Source: Sinorhizobium sp. BG8
GTDB taxonomy: Bacteria > Pseudomonadota > Alphaproteobacteria > Rhizobiales > Rhizobiaceae
Reading direction: 5' to 3'
Assembly (NCBI RefSeq): GCF_016864555.1
Contig: NZ_CP044011.1
Location: 911,001-975,000 of the forward strand
Length of the DNA stretch: 64,000 bases
Shown piece after piece: positions 49,967 to 60,207 of the stretch. Every line of letters begins with the position of its first letter. Positions within the stretch are counted from its first letter, which is position 1. A program made the position numbers and the translations under genes. The notes under the pieces are model-generated. The model was given only the letters and a program-made list of their open reading frames with translations, searched no databases and was not told the DNA's origin.

Positions 49967-51861
49967 ATGAGTTCAGGTGCAGATCTACTTCGAATTGAAA
50001 GCCTGGGAATTTCGTTTTCCATGCTCGGCCACCATGTCGATGCGGTCAGGAGTGCGAGCCTGCGCATCCTCCCGGCAAGGTGACGGCACTGGTCGGCGAG
50101 TCCGGTTCAGGCAAGTCCGTGATCGGGCAGACGATCATGGGCATCCAGCCCAAGAACGCCACGTCGCGCGGCAAGGTGCTGTTCAACGATGTGAGATCCG
50201 GCAATGGGCCGATCGACCTCCAGCAGCTCCCGCGGGATGGTGCCGAGATTCGAGCGATCCGCGGCAATCGCATCGGGATGATTTTTCAGGAGCCGATGAC
50301 CTCCTTCTCGCCGCTCCACACGATCGGCAACCAGATCAGCGAAGCGCTGCGCATCCATAGCGAGGCGACCGAGGAGGAGATCACGGCGCGATGCCATGAG
50401 ATGCTTGGTCTCGTGGGCTTCTCCGATCCGGCAAAGGTTTTCCATCTCTATCCCTTCGAACTCTCCGGCGGCATGCGCCAGCGGGCGATGATCGCGATGG
50501 CTCTGATCTGCAATCCCGCCCTGCTGATTGCCGACGAGCCGACCACGGCCCTCGACGTCACGATCCAGGCGCAGATCCTGAAGCTCCTCAAGGATCTCCA
50601 GTCCCAGTTGAACATGGCGATGCTTTTGATCACTCACGATCTCGGAGTGGTCGCCAATCTCGCGGACGAGGTGGTGGTGATCTACCAGGGAGAGATCATG
50701 GAGGCCGGGCCGGTCGAGGAAATCTTCAAGGCGCCGACACATCCCTATCTCAAGGGGCTCATGGCTGCGGTGCCGCACTTCCACATGGAGCGGGGTCAGA
50801 GGCTGAAGCCGCTGCGCGAAGTATCGGTGCACAGCGCCAACCTTCTCGGCAAGAAGGACCATGCGGTCCGGCACGACAGGCCGGATATTCTCCTGTCAGC
50901 GACCAATCTCAGCAAGACCTTCGGGATGCGCAAGTCGGGCTGGTTCGGTGGGGCAGCGGCCACGGGGACGCGCGCCGTCGATGATGTGAGCTTTGAAGTC
51001 AAGCGTGGTGAAAGCCTCGGCCTCGTTGGTGAAAGCGGCTGTGGCAAGACGACCGTCAGCAAGATCCTCATGCGCGCGGTGACGCCCGATACCGGCTCAG
51101 TCATTTTCGAGAGCGCGGACGGTCCCGTCGATGTCCTGGCGGCCGAAGGCGATTCACTGCAGTCGCTGCGCACGAAGATCCAGATGGTGTTCCAGGATCC
51201 TGTTTCCTCCCTGTCCCCGCGCATGACGATCCGGCGCATCCTGAGCGAGCCGCTGGAGATACATCGACGTGGTGATGCCCGGACGCGAGCGGATGCGGTG
51301 AAGGCTCTCATCCGGGCGATCGGCCTGGACGAACAGGCCCTGAGCCGATACCCGCACAGCTTCTCCGGCGGTCAACGGCAGCGGATCGGCATAGCAAGGG
51401 CACTGGCCCTCGGGCCCGAGCTCATCATATGCGACGAGCCGGTCTCTGCGCTCGACGTCTCCGTGCAGGCGCAAATCCTGAACCTGCTCAAGGATCTGCA
51501 GAAGGATCTCGGCCTCACCTACCTGTTCATTTCGCATAATCTGGCGGTCGTGAACTACATGGCGGATCGGGTTGCGGTCATGTGTGCAGGGCGGATCGTG
51601 GAGGTTGCGCCGTGCGAGATACTCATGAGCTCGCCCGTCCACCCCTATACCAAGTCGCTTCTCGCCGCCGTTCCCTATCCGGATCTCGACCGGCCGCTCG
51701 ACTATGCGGTGCTGGAACAGGGTGGGGCGGCGAACAAGCACGTTTGGGGACCGCAGTTCGACGACGAGGACCAGGAGGGCGTGATGGCCGCCGCCGATCT
51801 CGGCGGCGGGCACTATGTGCTGGCGCGAAGGAGCGTTGATGCGAGGGAATTGCGCCCATGA
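49967..51861 (+). CDS. Peptide-type ABC importer, fused double ATPase (apparent frameshift at 50071-50073)
   Basis: Two oligopeptide-type ATPases in one chain (DppD-DppF order, as in GsiA/YejF). ATG 49967 gives [20 protein letters not shown] and stops at 50081. One C added to the CCC at 50071-50073 joins this to [15 protein letters not shown] (Walker A 1) and continues to 51861, 631 residues in all. Signature 1 is LSGGMRQR with Walker [15 protein letters not shown]; Walker A 2 is [11 protein letters not shown], signature 2 is FSGGQRQR, with [12 protein letters not shown]. It drives the permeases encoded just downstream. Its last 4 bp overlap the solute-binding protein gene. Confidence 0.9.
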
Positions 51862-53761
51862 GCGTCACCCGTCGCACCACGCTTGCCATGCTGGCCTCCA
51901 CGCTCCTGCCGTTGCAGGCGCGTGCTGCCTTCCAGGGATCTGACTTCTTCAAGCAGAAGGTCGAGGAAGGCCTTCTGCCGGAAACAGCCGCACGGCTGCC
52001 CAAAAACCCACGCGTCGTGCCTCTTGCCCAGATGGGACGGGAAGCGGGTCGCCATGGCGGTGGTGTCCGGATGTTGATCGGCGGACAACGCGACATCCGC
52101 GTCATGCCCGTGATCGGTTATTCCCGTCTGGTCGGCTACGACGAGAAGCTCGCGCTCCAGCCGGACATCCTGGAGAGTTTCGAAGTCGCCGAGGCGCGGA
52201 TCTTCACGTTCCATTTGCGCGAGGGACACAGATGGTCCGACGGCAACGAGCTGACGTCGGAGGATTTTCGCTACTGTTGGGAAGACGTCTCGCTCAACAA
52301 GGAGATCCACAAGGGGGGCCACCCATCGATCTCCTCGTAAACGGCAAGCCGCCGCACTTCGAGGTCCTCGACAAGTGGACCATACGCTACACCTGGGATG
52401 GTCCTAACCCGGTTTTCCTTGCAAAGCTCGCCGCACCGTCACCGGTACGCATTGTGCTTCCGTCGGCCTACATGCGCCAGTTCCACGTGCGCTACCAGGA
52501 TCCGGAGGTGCTCGCACGGCTCGTCAAGGAGAACGACGTCGACGACTGGAGTGGGCTGCACATCAAGATGTCGCGCCAGGTGCGACCCGAGAATCCGGAC
52601 CTTCCGACCCTCGATCCCTGGCGCAACATGACCGCGCCGCCGGCCGAGCAGTTCATTTTCGAGCGAAACCCGTACTTCCATCGCGTCGATGAGAACGGCC
52701 TGCAACTGCCCTACATCGACCGTTTCGTCCTGAACGTGAGTTCGTCGGAAATCATTCCGGCGAAGACCGGATCGGGCGAGAGCGACCTGCAATTCGCGGG
52801 CATCGACTTTGCCGACTACACCTTTCTCAAGGATGCACAAGGGCGGTATCCGTTCAAGGTCGACCTCTGGAAGCGCACGCAGGGGTCTCGCATCGCAATG
52901 CTGCCCAATCTCAACTGCGGCGACGAGGTCTGGCGGAAACTCTTCTCGGATGTCAACGTGCGTCGCGCACTGTCGGTGGCGATAAACCGGCGTGAGATCA
53001 ACGCCGTCTGCTTCTACGGTCTCGCACACGAGAGTGCGGATACGGTCTTGCCTGAAAGCCAGCTCTTCAAGCCGGAATATGCGACTGCATGGGCCCAGTT
53101 CGATCCCGACCTGGCCAACAAGCTGCTCGATGACGCCGGCCTGAAGGAGAGGGGCAGTGACGGAATTCGCCGGCTCCCCGATGGGCGGCAGGCGCAGATC
53201 GTGGTGGAAAGCGCCGGCGAAAGCACGCTCGAGACCGACGTGCTGGAACTGGTGACCGATCATTGGCGCCAGGTCGGAATTTCGCTCTTCACCCGCGTAT
53301 CGCAACGCGACGTTTTCCGCAGTCGCGCGCTCGGCGGGCAGATCATGATGTCGGTCTGGATGGGGCTGGACAACGGCATTCCCACGCCCGACATGTCGCC
53401 CGAAGGTCTCGCGCCCACCATGGACGACCAGCTGCAATGGCCAGTCTGGGGAATGTACTATCTCTCGGGCGGCAGCGACGGCCATCCGCCGGATCTTCCT
53501 GATGTCAAGGAACTGGTCGAACTCCTGCGCCAATGGTTTTCCTCGATCACCAGTGAAGCGCGTCGGGCCATTTGGCATCGCATGCTCGAACTGCGTGCGC
53601 AGCAGGTCTACACGATTGGCATCGTGAACGGTGCACTGACACCCATCGTGCGCTCTTCGCGGTTGCGTAACGTGCCTGAAAAGGCACTGTTCGGCTTCGA
53701 TCCCACCTGCTATCTCGGTGTCTACATGCCGGACACGTTCTGGTACGACAAGGGGGCCTGA
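51858..53761 (+). CDS. Solute-binding protein, family 5 (apparent frameshift near 52312-52318)
   Basis: A periplasmic peptide- or opine-binding protein (SBP_bac_5). It starts [20 protein letters not shown] with a signal peptide that begins with an Arg-Arg (possibly Tat). The first frame reads to FRYCWEDVSLNKEIHKGG and stops at 52340. The rest (PPIDLLVNGKPPHFEV onward) lies in another frame. A seventh G in the six-G run near 52313-52318 restores one chain of 634 residues ending YLGVYMPDTFWYDKGA. Conserved RRALSVAINRREI is the family core. It overlaps the ATPase gene by 4 bp and is followed by the two permease genes. Confidence 0.9.
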
Positions 53762-53763
53762 CG

Positions 53764-54762
53764 ATGCTGCGATATATGCTGTGGCGCATCGCGATGATGG
53801 TGCCGACCCTGTTCCTGATCTCGGTGCTCGTTTTCACGATCATCGAGTTGCCGCCGGGTGACTATTTCGAGAGCTACGTCGCCGAGCTGCGCGCGGTGGG
53901 CGAATCCGCCGACATGGCCGAGATCGAGGCGCTGCGTTCCCGCTATGGCTTCGATCAGCCCGCGCCAATACGCTACCTCCACTGGGTCGGCGGCATGATG
54001 GTGGGGGATTTCGGCTACTCCTTCGAGTATCAGATGCCGGTGAGCGATGTGGTCGGCGATCGCCTATGGCTGACGGTGATGGTCTCGTTCGTCACCATCG
54101 TCGTCACCTGGATCCTTGCGTTTCCGATCGGCATCTATTCGGCGACCCATCAGTATAGCTGGGGCGACTACGGGCTGACCCTCCTCGGCCTCATCGGCAT
54201 TGCCGTTCCGAACTTCATGCTCGCGCTGCTCCTGATGTATTTCGCCAACATGTGGTTCGGGACCTCGATCGGCCATCTCATGGACAGGGAGTATCTCGGC
54301 GCTCCGATGAGCTGGGACAAGTTCAAGTCCATTCTCGAGCATCTCTGGATCCCGGTGCTGATCATCGGCACGGCGGGAACGGCGGGCATGGTGCGGAGGC
54401 TGAGGGCCAATCTTCTCGACGAGATGAACAAGCAGTACGTGGTCACGGCCCGGGCCAAGGGGCTGCATCCGTTTCGCGTCCTGGTGAAGTATCCGTTGCG
54501 CATGGCGCTCAACTTCTTCATCTCCGATATAGGATCCATCCTGCCTTCGGTGATCTCGGGTGCTGAAATAACCGCGATCGTCCTGTCGCTGGAGACGACC
54601 GGCCCCATGCTGATCCGGGCGCTCCAAAGTCAGGACATGTATCTTGCCGGTTCCTTCCTCATGTTCCTGGCCTTCCTGACGGTGATCGGCGTGCTGGTGT
54701 CCGACATTGCACTTGCCATTCTCGATCCCCGCATCCGGCTCGGCGGAGGCAGCACCAAATGA
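53764..54762 (+). CDS. Peptide-type ABC importer permease, DppB-like
   Basis: A 332-residue, six-TM protein starting MLRYMLWRIAMMVPTLFLIS. The family N-terminal pattern and LPPGDY are followed by a periplasmic domain, RYGFDQPAPIRYLHWVGGM, and the coupling EAA-like loop YVVTARAKGLHPFRVLVKYP. It forms half of the channel. The start codon lies 2 bp after the solute-binding protein stop, and its end overlaps the next permease by 4 bp. Confidence 0.93.
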   Translation: MLRYMLWRIAMMVPTLFLISVLVFTIIELPPGDYFESYVAELRAVGESADMAEIEALRSRYGFDQPAPIRYLHWVGGMMVGDFGYSFEYQMPVSDVVGDRLWLTVMVSFVTIVVTWILAFPIGIYSATHQYSWGDYGLTLLGLIGIAVPNFMLALLLMYFANMWFGTSIGHLMDREYLGAPMSWDKFKSILEHLWIPVLIIGTAGTAGMVRRLRANLLDEMNKQYVVTARAKGLHPFRVLVKYPLRMALNFFISDIGSILPSVISGAEITAIVLSLETTGPMLIRALQSQDMYLAGSFLMFLAFLTVIGVLVSDIALAILDPRIRLGGGSTK

Positions 54763-55934
54763 AGACTCCACTTCCTGAACCGGGCGCGCCACTCGGGCAC
54801 TTTGTCTCTTCGGCACCTTTCGATCCGTATCTGACGGAATCAAGTGCCGCCACCCAGAGCCGGTTCAGCCAGGCCTCCCAGCTGCAGCTGATGTGGTGGA
54901 AGTTCAAGCGCCACCGGGTAGCGTTGATTTCCGGTATCTTCCTGGTCGCGATGTACCTGATGATCGTGGTTGCAGAGTTTCTCGCGCCATACAATCTTCA
55001 CACGCGGCACATAGATTTCATCTATTCCCCACCCCAGAGGGTGCGTCTTTTCCATGAGGGAAGCTTCGTAGGTCCGTTCGTTTATGGGCGCGAGATGACG
55101 TTGAACATGGAGAACCTCCAGCGGGTGTACACGGACAATACGTCCGATATTCAACCGCTTCGCTTCTTCTGCCGGGGGGATGGATATCGCTTCTGGGGCC
55201 TTTTTGACGCCAACTTGCATCTCGTTTGCCCCGCAGTCGACGGACAGATGTTCCTGCTCGGCACGGACCGATTGGGGCGCGATGTGCTGTCCCGCATCAT
55301 CTATGGTGCGCGCATTTCGCTCACAATCGGCATCCTGGGCGTTGCGATGAGTTTCGTCCTTGGCATCGTGATCGGTGGTTTCGCCGGCTACCACGGCGGC
55401 ATTTTCGACATGGTCGTGCAGCGTGTGATCGAGGTGTTGCAGTCCATTCCGAGTATTCCGCTCTGGCTTGCGCTTGCCGCGATCATGCCTGTCACCTGGA
55501 GCCCGATACTCGTCTATCTCGGCATAACGATCATCCTCGGCCTTCTCGACTGGACCGGTCTTGCGCGTGCCGTCCGATCGAAGCTGTTGTCGCTGCGAGA
55601 AGAGGACTACGTTCTCGCCGCGCAGCTCATGGGTGCGAGCAGCAAGCGGATCATCGCCCACCACCTGATCCCCGGCTTCATGTCCCATCTCATCGCATCG
55701 GTAACGCTGACAATCCCAGGGATGATTCTCGGCGAAACCGCGCTCAGCTTCCTCGGCCTCGGCCTGCGACCGCCGATCACCAGCTGGGGCATTCTTCTGA
55801 CCGAGGCGCGCAGCGTCAACACGATCGCGCTCTATCCGTGGCTGTTGTTGCCCACGATTCCGGTGATTCTTGTGATCCTGGCATTCAATTTCCTGGGAGA
55901 TGGATTGAGGGATGCCGCCGACCCCCTTAAGTGA
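54759..55934 (+). CDS. Peptide-type ABC importer permease, DppC-like
   Basis: A 391-residue permease. The N-terminal cytoplasmic part (QLQLMWWKFKRHRVALISG) is the OppC_N motif. A long periplasmic insert (~residues 75-165) precedes MFLLGTDRLGRDVLSRI and the EAA loop DYVLAAQLMGASSKRIIAHH. It completes an ATPase-SBP-permease-permease operon. The periplasmic insert is longer than in ordinary DppC and resembles the YejE-type subgroup (inference). Confidence 0.93.
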   Translation: MKTPLPEPGAPLGHFVSSAPFDPYLTESSAATQSRFSQASQLQLMWWKFKRHRVALISGIFLVAMYLMIVVAEFLAPYNLHTRHIDFIYSPPQRVRLFHEGSFVGPFVYGREMTLNMENLQRVYTDNTSDIQPLRFFCRGDGYRFWGLFDANLHLVCPAVDGQMFLLGTDRLGRDVLSRIIYGARISLTIGILGVAMSFVLGIVIGGFAGYHGGIFDMVVQRVIEVLQSIPSIPLWLALAAIMPVTWSPILVYLGITIILGLLDWTGLARAVRSKLLSLREEDYVLAAQLMGASSKRIIAHHLIPGFMSHLIASVTLTIPGMILGETALSFLGLGLRPPITSWGILLTEARSVNTIALYPWLLLPTIPVILVILAFNFLGDGLRDAADPLK

Positions 55935-56007
55935 AGTGGAATGAAGCGTGCGTAAGAGCATTCATCGTCAAGCAGGTGCGAGCGTCTACGCTGCGAGGTT
56001 TTAACAC

Positions 56008-57216
56008 ATGCTACGCCCACTGAAGGATGCCCGCATCCTCATGTACAGCCACGATTCCTTCGGCCTCGGTCATCTGAGACGATGCCGGACGATCGCGCAT
56101 TCGTTGGTCGAGGACTACCGTGGCCTCAACGTACTGATCATTTCCGGAGCCACGATCGCAGGCGCGTTCGACTATCGAACGCGCGTGGATTTCGTGAAGA
56201 TCCCGAGCGTGATCAAGCTGCGCGACGGCGACTACACCTCGCTCGACCAGCACATCGATCTTCAGGAAACGCTGAAGATGCGCCGTTCGATCATCCGGCA
56301 CACCGCCGAAACCTTCCAGCCGGATATCTTCATCGTCGACAAGGAGCCTATGGGCCTGCGCGGCGAAGTCGAGGAAACGCTTTCCTATCTCCAGCGCCAG
56401 GGCACGCGACTTGTGCTTGGCCTGCGCGATGTCATGGACGCCCCGCATTTGCTCGAGGCCGAATGGAGGCGCGGCGGTGTGGTGAAGAAGATCGATCGGT
56501 TCTTCGATCACGTCTGGGTCTATGGTCCGGAGGATTTTCACGATCCACTGAAGGGGCTCGACGTGCCGCAATCGGTGCGGGGAAGGATGGATTTCATCGG
56601 CTTCCTCCAGCGCAGCACCGCGCAGAACGAGCTTCAGTCCCATCGGCCGAAGGAGAAGTACATTCTCGCCACCACCGGTGGCGGAGGTGACGGCGCGGAT
56701 CTGATCGACAATGTCATCAACGCCTATCATCACGACAAGACCCTGACGCAGAAGGTTCTCATCGTTCTCGGGCCTTACATGCCGAGCGAACAGCGGCAGC
56801 GCTTCAGCCAGAGTGCCGCCTCCCTTCCGCAGGTCGAGATAATCGAGTTCGATTCCCGCATGGAGGACTTGATCGCCGGCGCGGAGGCTGTGGTGTCCAT
56901 GGGAGGCTACAACACCTTCTGCGAGATCCTGTCTTTCGACAAGCCGGCCTTGATCGTTCCGAGGCTGATTCCGCGCATGGAGCAACTGATCCGGGCGCGA
57001 AGGGCTTCCGAGATGGGATTCGTCGACATGCTTCTGCCCGAAGAGGCGGACGATCCGGCTCGCATGGCCGCCGCGCTGAAGGCCTTGCTCGGTCGGGCCG
57101 CGCCTTCTGCCAGTGGGCAGAGGCTCGAGCTTGATGGCCTCTCCAACATCTCCCGCATCGTCGGAACCTGGCTCGAATCCGACGAAATGCAGGATGCCTC
57201 CACGGCAACAGGATAA
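56008..57216 (+). CDS. MurG-like glycosyltransferase (GT-B)
   Basis: A 402-residue protein. It starts with MYSHDSFGLGHLRRCRTIAH, the glycine-histidine loop of MurG-type GT-B enzymes. The C-terminal half has ILATTGGGGDGADLI and AVVSMGGYNTFCEILSFDKP, where the sugar nucleotide binds. A paralogue is encoded at 58466-59641 with the same landmarks (GIGHLARASR, SQAGYNTVCDIL). First of three glycosyltransferase genes in a row, 74 bp downstream of the ABC permease gene. Confidence 0.85.
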   Translation: MLRPLKDARILMYSHDSFGLGHLRRCRTIAHSLVEDYRGLNVLIISGATIAGAFDYRTRVDFVKIPSVIKLRDGDYTSLDQHIDLQETLKMRRSIIRHTAETFQPDIFIVDKEPMGLRGEVEETLSYLQRQGTRLVLGLRDVMDAPHLLEAEWRRGGVVKKIDRFFDHVWVYGPEDFHDPLKGLDVPQSVRGRMDFIGFLQRSTAQNELQSHRPKEKYILATTGGGGDGADLIDNVINAYHHDKTLTQKVLIVLGPYMPSEQRQRFSQSAASLPQVEIIEFDSRMEDLIAGAEAVVSMGGYNTFCEILSFDKPALIVPRLIPRMEQLIRARRASEMGFVDMLLPEEADDPARMAAALKALLGRAAPSASGQRLELDGLSNISRIVGTWLESDEMQDASTATG

Positions 57217-57227
57217 AGCAGGCCGCA

Positions 57228-58469
57228 ATGCAGAATCGCAAGGTAGTTGTCCTTCTCAAAGGATACCCGCGCCTGTCCGAAACCTTCATTGCCCAGGAGC
57301 TTCTGGGCCTGGAAAAGGCGGGCTTCGAACTTGAGCTCGTCGCCATGCGGCGGCCCACGGACAAGAAGCGCCATCCCATCCACGATGAAATCCGTGCCCC
57401 GGTTCACTACCTGCCGGAATATCTGCACCAGGAGCCGATCCGGGTACTGAAGGCGCTGCTTGCCGTGCGAAAGAAAGCCGGCTTCCGCAAGGCTTTTCGC
57501 TCCTTCCTTGCCGATCTCAAGCGCGATGTCAGCCGCAATCGCTTCCGGCGCTTCGGCCAGGCGGCGGTGCTCGTTGCGGAGTGGCCGGGCGATGCGCACT
57601 GGCTGCACGCTCATTTCATTCACACCCCTGCATCCGTCGCGGCCTATGCGAGCCAGATCGCCGATATTCCCTGGACCGTCTCGGCCCATGCGAAGGACAT
57701 ATGGACGTCGCAGGATTGGGAGCTCGCCGGCAAGCTCGCGAGTGCTCGCTGGGTGGTCACATGCACGCGCACCGGTTTTGATCATCTGAAGATGCTGGCC
57801 GGCGGCAAGGGCGACGTACACCTGAGCTATCACGGTCTGGACCTCGACCGCTTCCCACCTTTCACCGAGAGGCATTCGCTTCGCGACGGTTCTGATCCGA
57901 ACGATCCGGTGAGAATTCTCAGCGTCGGCCGTGCCGTCAGCAAGAAGGGCTTCGACTACCTGATGAAGTCCCTTGCGCTCCTGCCATCTGAAATCAACTG
58001 GCGGTTCGAGCATATCGGGGGTGGGGAACAGTTGCCGAAGCTGCAGGCGCTCGCCCGCGAGCTCGGTATCGCCGATCGGGTGACATGGAAGGGCGCGCTC
58101 GACCAGAAGGACGTGCTCGAGCACTACCGCCAGGCGGATCTCTTCGTGATGGCCTGTCGCGTCACCGACGACGGCGATCGGGACGGCTTGCCGAACGTGC
58201 TGGTGGAGGCGGCGAGCCAGCGCCTTGCCTGCGTGGCTACAGACATTTCCGGCATTCCGGAGCTCTTTACGGATCGTGAGAATGGTTTGCTCGTGCCGCC
58301 GGAGCAGCCGCAAGCGATGGCGACGGCGCTCGAAACGGCAATCCGCGATCCGCAGCTGCGCGTGCGCCTCGGGGACGCGGCGGAGGCAAGGGTTCGAAAC
58401 GACTTCGACCATGTATCGAGCATCGGCCAGCTTCGTACGCTGTTTCATGCGGAGTGGAGCCGCACATGA
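57228..58469 (+). CDS. Glycosyltransferase family 4 protein
   Basis: A 413-residue GT-B protein: VVVLLKGYPRLSETFIAQEL at the start is typical of colanic-acid/WcaL-type GT4 enzymes. The C-terminal domain has ILSVGRAVSKKGFDYL and DRDGLPNVLVEAASQ with the donor-site Glu. It starts 12 bp after the preceding gene and its stop overlaps the next start by 4 bp (ATGA). It is therefore in the same operon and probably the same glycan pathway. Confidence 0.9.
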   Translation: MQNRKVVVLLKGYPRLSETFIAQELLGLEKAGFELELVAMRRPTDKKRHPIHDEIRAPVHYLPEYLHQEPIRVLKALLAVRKKAGFRKAFRSFLADLKRDVSRNRFRRFGQAAVLVAEWPGDAHWLHAHFIHTPASVAAYASQIADIPWTVSAHAKDIWTSQDWELAGKLASARWVVTCTRTGFDHLKMLAGGKGDVHLSYHGLDLDRFPPFTERHSLRDGSDPNDPVRILSVGRAVSKKGFDYLMKSLALLPSEINWRFEHIGGGEQLPKLQALARELGIADRVTWKGALDQKDVLEHYRQADLFVMACRVTDDGDRDGLPNVLVEAASQRLACVATDISGIPELFTDRENGLLVPPEQPQAMATALETAIRDPQLRVRLGDAAEARVRNDFDHVSSIGQLRTLFHAEWSRT

Positions 58470-59641
58470 CGACGCCGCAAGGAGACACGACCCTCCCAGG
58501 CGCCGCGGCGCCGCGCGTTCTGTTTTACGTTCAGCACCTGCTTGGCATCGGCCACCTCGCACGGGCGAGCCGCATCTCCGAAGCGCTTCATGCGGACGGA
58601 TTCGATGTGACGATCGTGACGGGGGGCATGCCGGTGCAGGGCTTTCCCGGACCGGGGGTGCACCATGTCATGCTGCCGCCTGTCGCTGTCGGCGATGCCG
58701 GTTTCTCGGGGCTGGTGACGTCCGAAGGCGTTGCCGTCGACGAAGCTTTCATGAAGAACCGCGCCGGCCTTTTGCTCGAGGCCTTCCACGATTGCAGCCC
58801 GGATATCGTCATCGTGGAGGCTTTTCCATTCGGCAGGCGGCAGGTCCGCTTTGAGCTTCTGCCGCTTCTCGACGCAATCGAGAAGAGCCGGCCGAGACCG
58901 CTCCTGGTCACCTCGCTGAGGGACATCCTGCAGGAGCGCAGCAAACCCGGCCGCGACGAGGAGACCGTTGCACTGGTGAAGCGGCATTTCGACCGGGTTC
59001 TGGTCCATGGCGATCCGACCTTCGTGCGCCTTGAGGATACATTCCCGCTCGCGGCGGAGATTGGCGACAAGGTCGTCTATACCGGCCTGGTCGCTCCCCC
59101 GCCGCCGCCATCGCCCGCCGAGAATTTCGACGTGATCGTGTCTGCCGGTGGCGGTGCCGTCGGCGCTTCGCTGATCCGCGGCGCGCTGGATGCTTACCGC
59201 CTCCTCGGTGCTACCGGTCGATGGTGCATGATTGCCGGCCCCAATCTCCCGAAGGAAGATTTCGAGAGCCTTGCCGACGAGGCACCGTCCGGCGTCAGCC
59301 TCGTACGGTTCCGCACGGACTTTGCAAGCCTCCTCGCCGGCGCGCAGCTTTCCATATCTCAGGCCGGATACAATACGGTCTGCGACATCTTGCGTGCCGG
59401 TTGCCGGTCGCTGCTGGTTCCGTTCGCGGCAGGCGGTGAGACCGAACAAACCGTGCGGGCCGAACGCCTGCAGCGACTGGGCCTGGCGAGGGTCTTGAAG
59501 GAAGATGGCTTGTCCGGCCCCGCGATGGCCGAGGCAATTCGCTCTGCGCTGGCGACCGATTCCCCGTGCGAAGTTCTGCTGGAACTCGAAGGCGCCCACA
59601 ACACGGCGTCGATCCTGCGCGAACTGATCGGCCGGGCGTAG
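58466..59641 (+). CDS. MurG-like glycosyltransferase (GT-B), paralogue
   Basis: A 391-residue protein starting MTTPQGDTTLPGAAAPRVLF at an ATG that overlaps the previous stop. HLLGIGHLARASRISEALHA and the donor-site VIVSAGGGAVGASLIRGAL plus SISQAGYNTVCDILRAG parallel the protein at 56008. A Pro-rich hinge (APPPPPSP) separates the two domains. It is the last gene of the cluster; a weak CGGGCC/GGCCCG stem at 59673-59690 follows. Confidence 0.85.
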   Translation: MTTPQGDTTLPGAAAPRVLFYVQHLLGIGHLARASRISEALHADGFDVTIVTGGMPVQGFPGPGVHHVMLPPVAVGDAGFSGLVTSEGVAVDEAFMKNRAGLLLEAFHDCSPDIVIVEAFPFGRRQVRFELLPLLDAIEKSRPRPLLVTSLRDILQERSKPGRDEETVALVKRHFDRVLVHGDPTFVRLEDTFPLAAEIGDKVVYTGLVAPPPPPSPAENFDVIVSAGGGAVGASLIRGALDAYRLLGATGRWCMIAGPNLPKEDFESLADEAPSGVSLVRFRTDFASLLAGAQLSISQAGYNTVCDILRAGCRSLLVPFAAGGETEQTVRAERLQRLGLARVLKEDGLSGPAMAEAIRSALATDSPCEVLLELEGAHNTASILRELIGRA

Positions 59642-60042
59642 CAGACACCGGTCGACGGTAACCCTCGACAGCCGGGCCATTGTCGGCCCGATGCGGCTGG
59701 CGCACATCCGATTGCTGCGATCGTTCTACTTCCTGCCGTGAGTTTGTTCACATTGCCGCGGGATAAGCGCAGGCAGCGTGTCGAATCCAGGAGACCTGGT
59801 GCAGGCAACCTGCAACGGCGGCCCAGCAGGCTGCCCCTTCGTTCGCAAGACCCGCCAGGCGTCTGAATCGAGCAACCATTCGACGCCAGTGGCTTCCCAC
59901 TGATCTTGAGATACCGATTTCCGAAGTGAGTAGAAACCCGCGCTGCCCCATCCGACGGTCCGTCGGCACAGGACGCCAAAGGGCGTCTGGTAACAGCATA
60001 TGGAAAAATCAGGATATTGATCTGGCAGTGATCAATAGGAAA
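59642..60042. other. Intergenic stretch without a recognised gene
   Basis: About 400 bp between the glycosyltransferase operon and tRNA-Leu. It holds only a weak terminator-like stem (59673-59690). I see no coding frame with a plausible start. Confidence 0.35.
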
Positions 60043-60127
60043 TGGTGCCCAGAAGAGGACTCGAACCTCCACGCCTCGCGGCACAGGTACCTGAAACCTG
60101 CGCGTCTACCAATTCCGCCATCTGGGC
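60043..60127 (-). tRNA. tRNA-Leu (CAG anticodon)
   Basis: An 85-nt class II tRNA with a long variable arm and encoded CCA, read from 60127 on the minus strand. Acceptor GCCCAGA pairs with TCTGGGC. The anticodon stem CAGGT/ACCTG encloses TTCAGGT, giving anticodon CAG, which decodes CUG. The variable arm is TGCCGCGAGGCGT and the T-loop GGTTCGAGTCC. Confidence 0.96.
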
Positions 60128-60207
60128 GACGGACCGGCATGTAAGGGGCTCCCCGCCCGGTGTCAACAGGCATTTTGAAGTTTTCACCATGGCGGGCGAG
60201 AATTCTT

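Noticed and set aside
50080-51861. Start of the fused peptide ATPase at GTG 50080
   Set aside because: This would begin inside the beta strand before Walker A and lose the normal N-terminus, which is present in the adjacent frame from 49967.
52232-53761. Separate gene starting at 52232 for the second part of the solute-binding protein
   Set aside because: Its first ~30 codons overlap the signal-peptide frame and do not resemble the family. A one-base homopolymer loss explains the split better.
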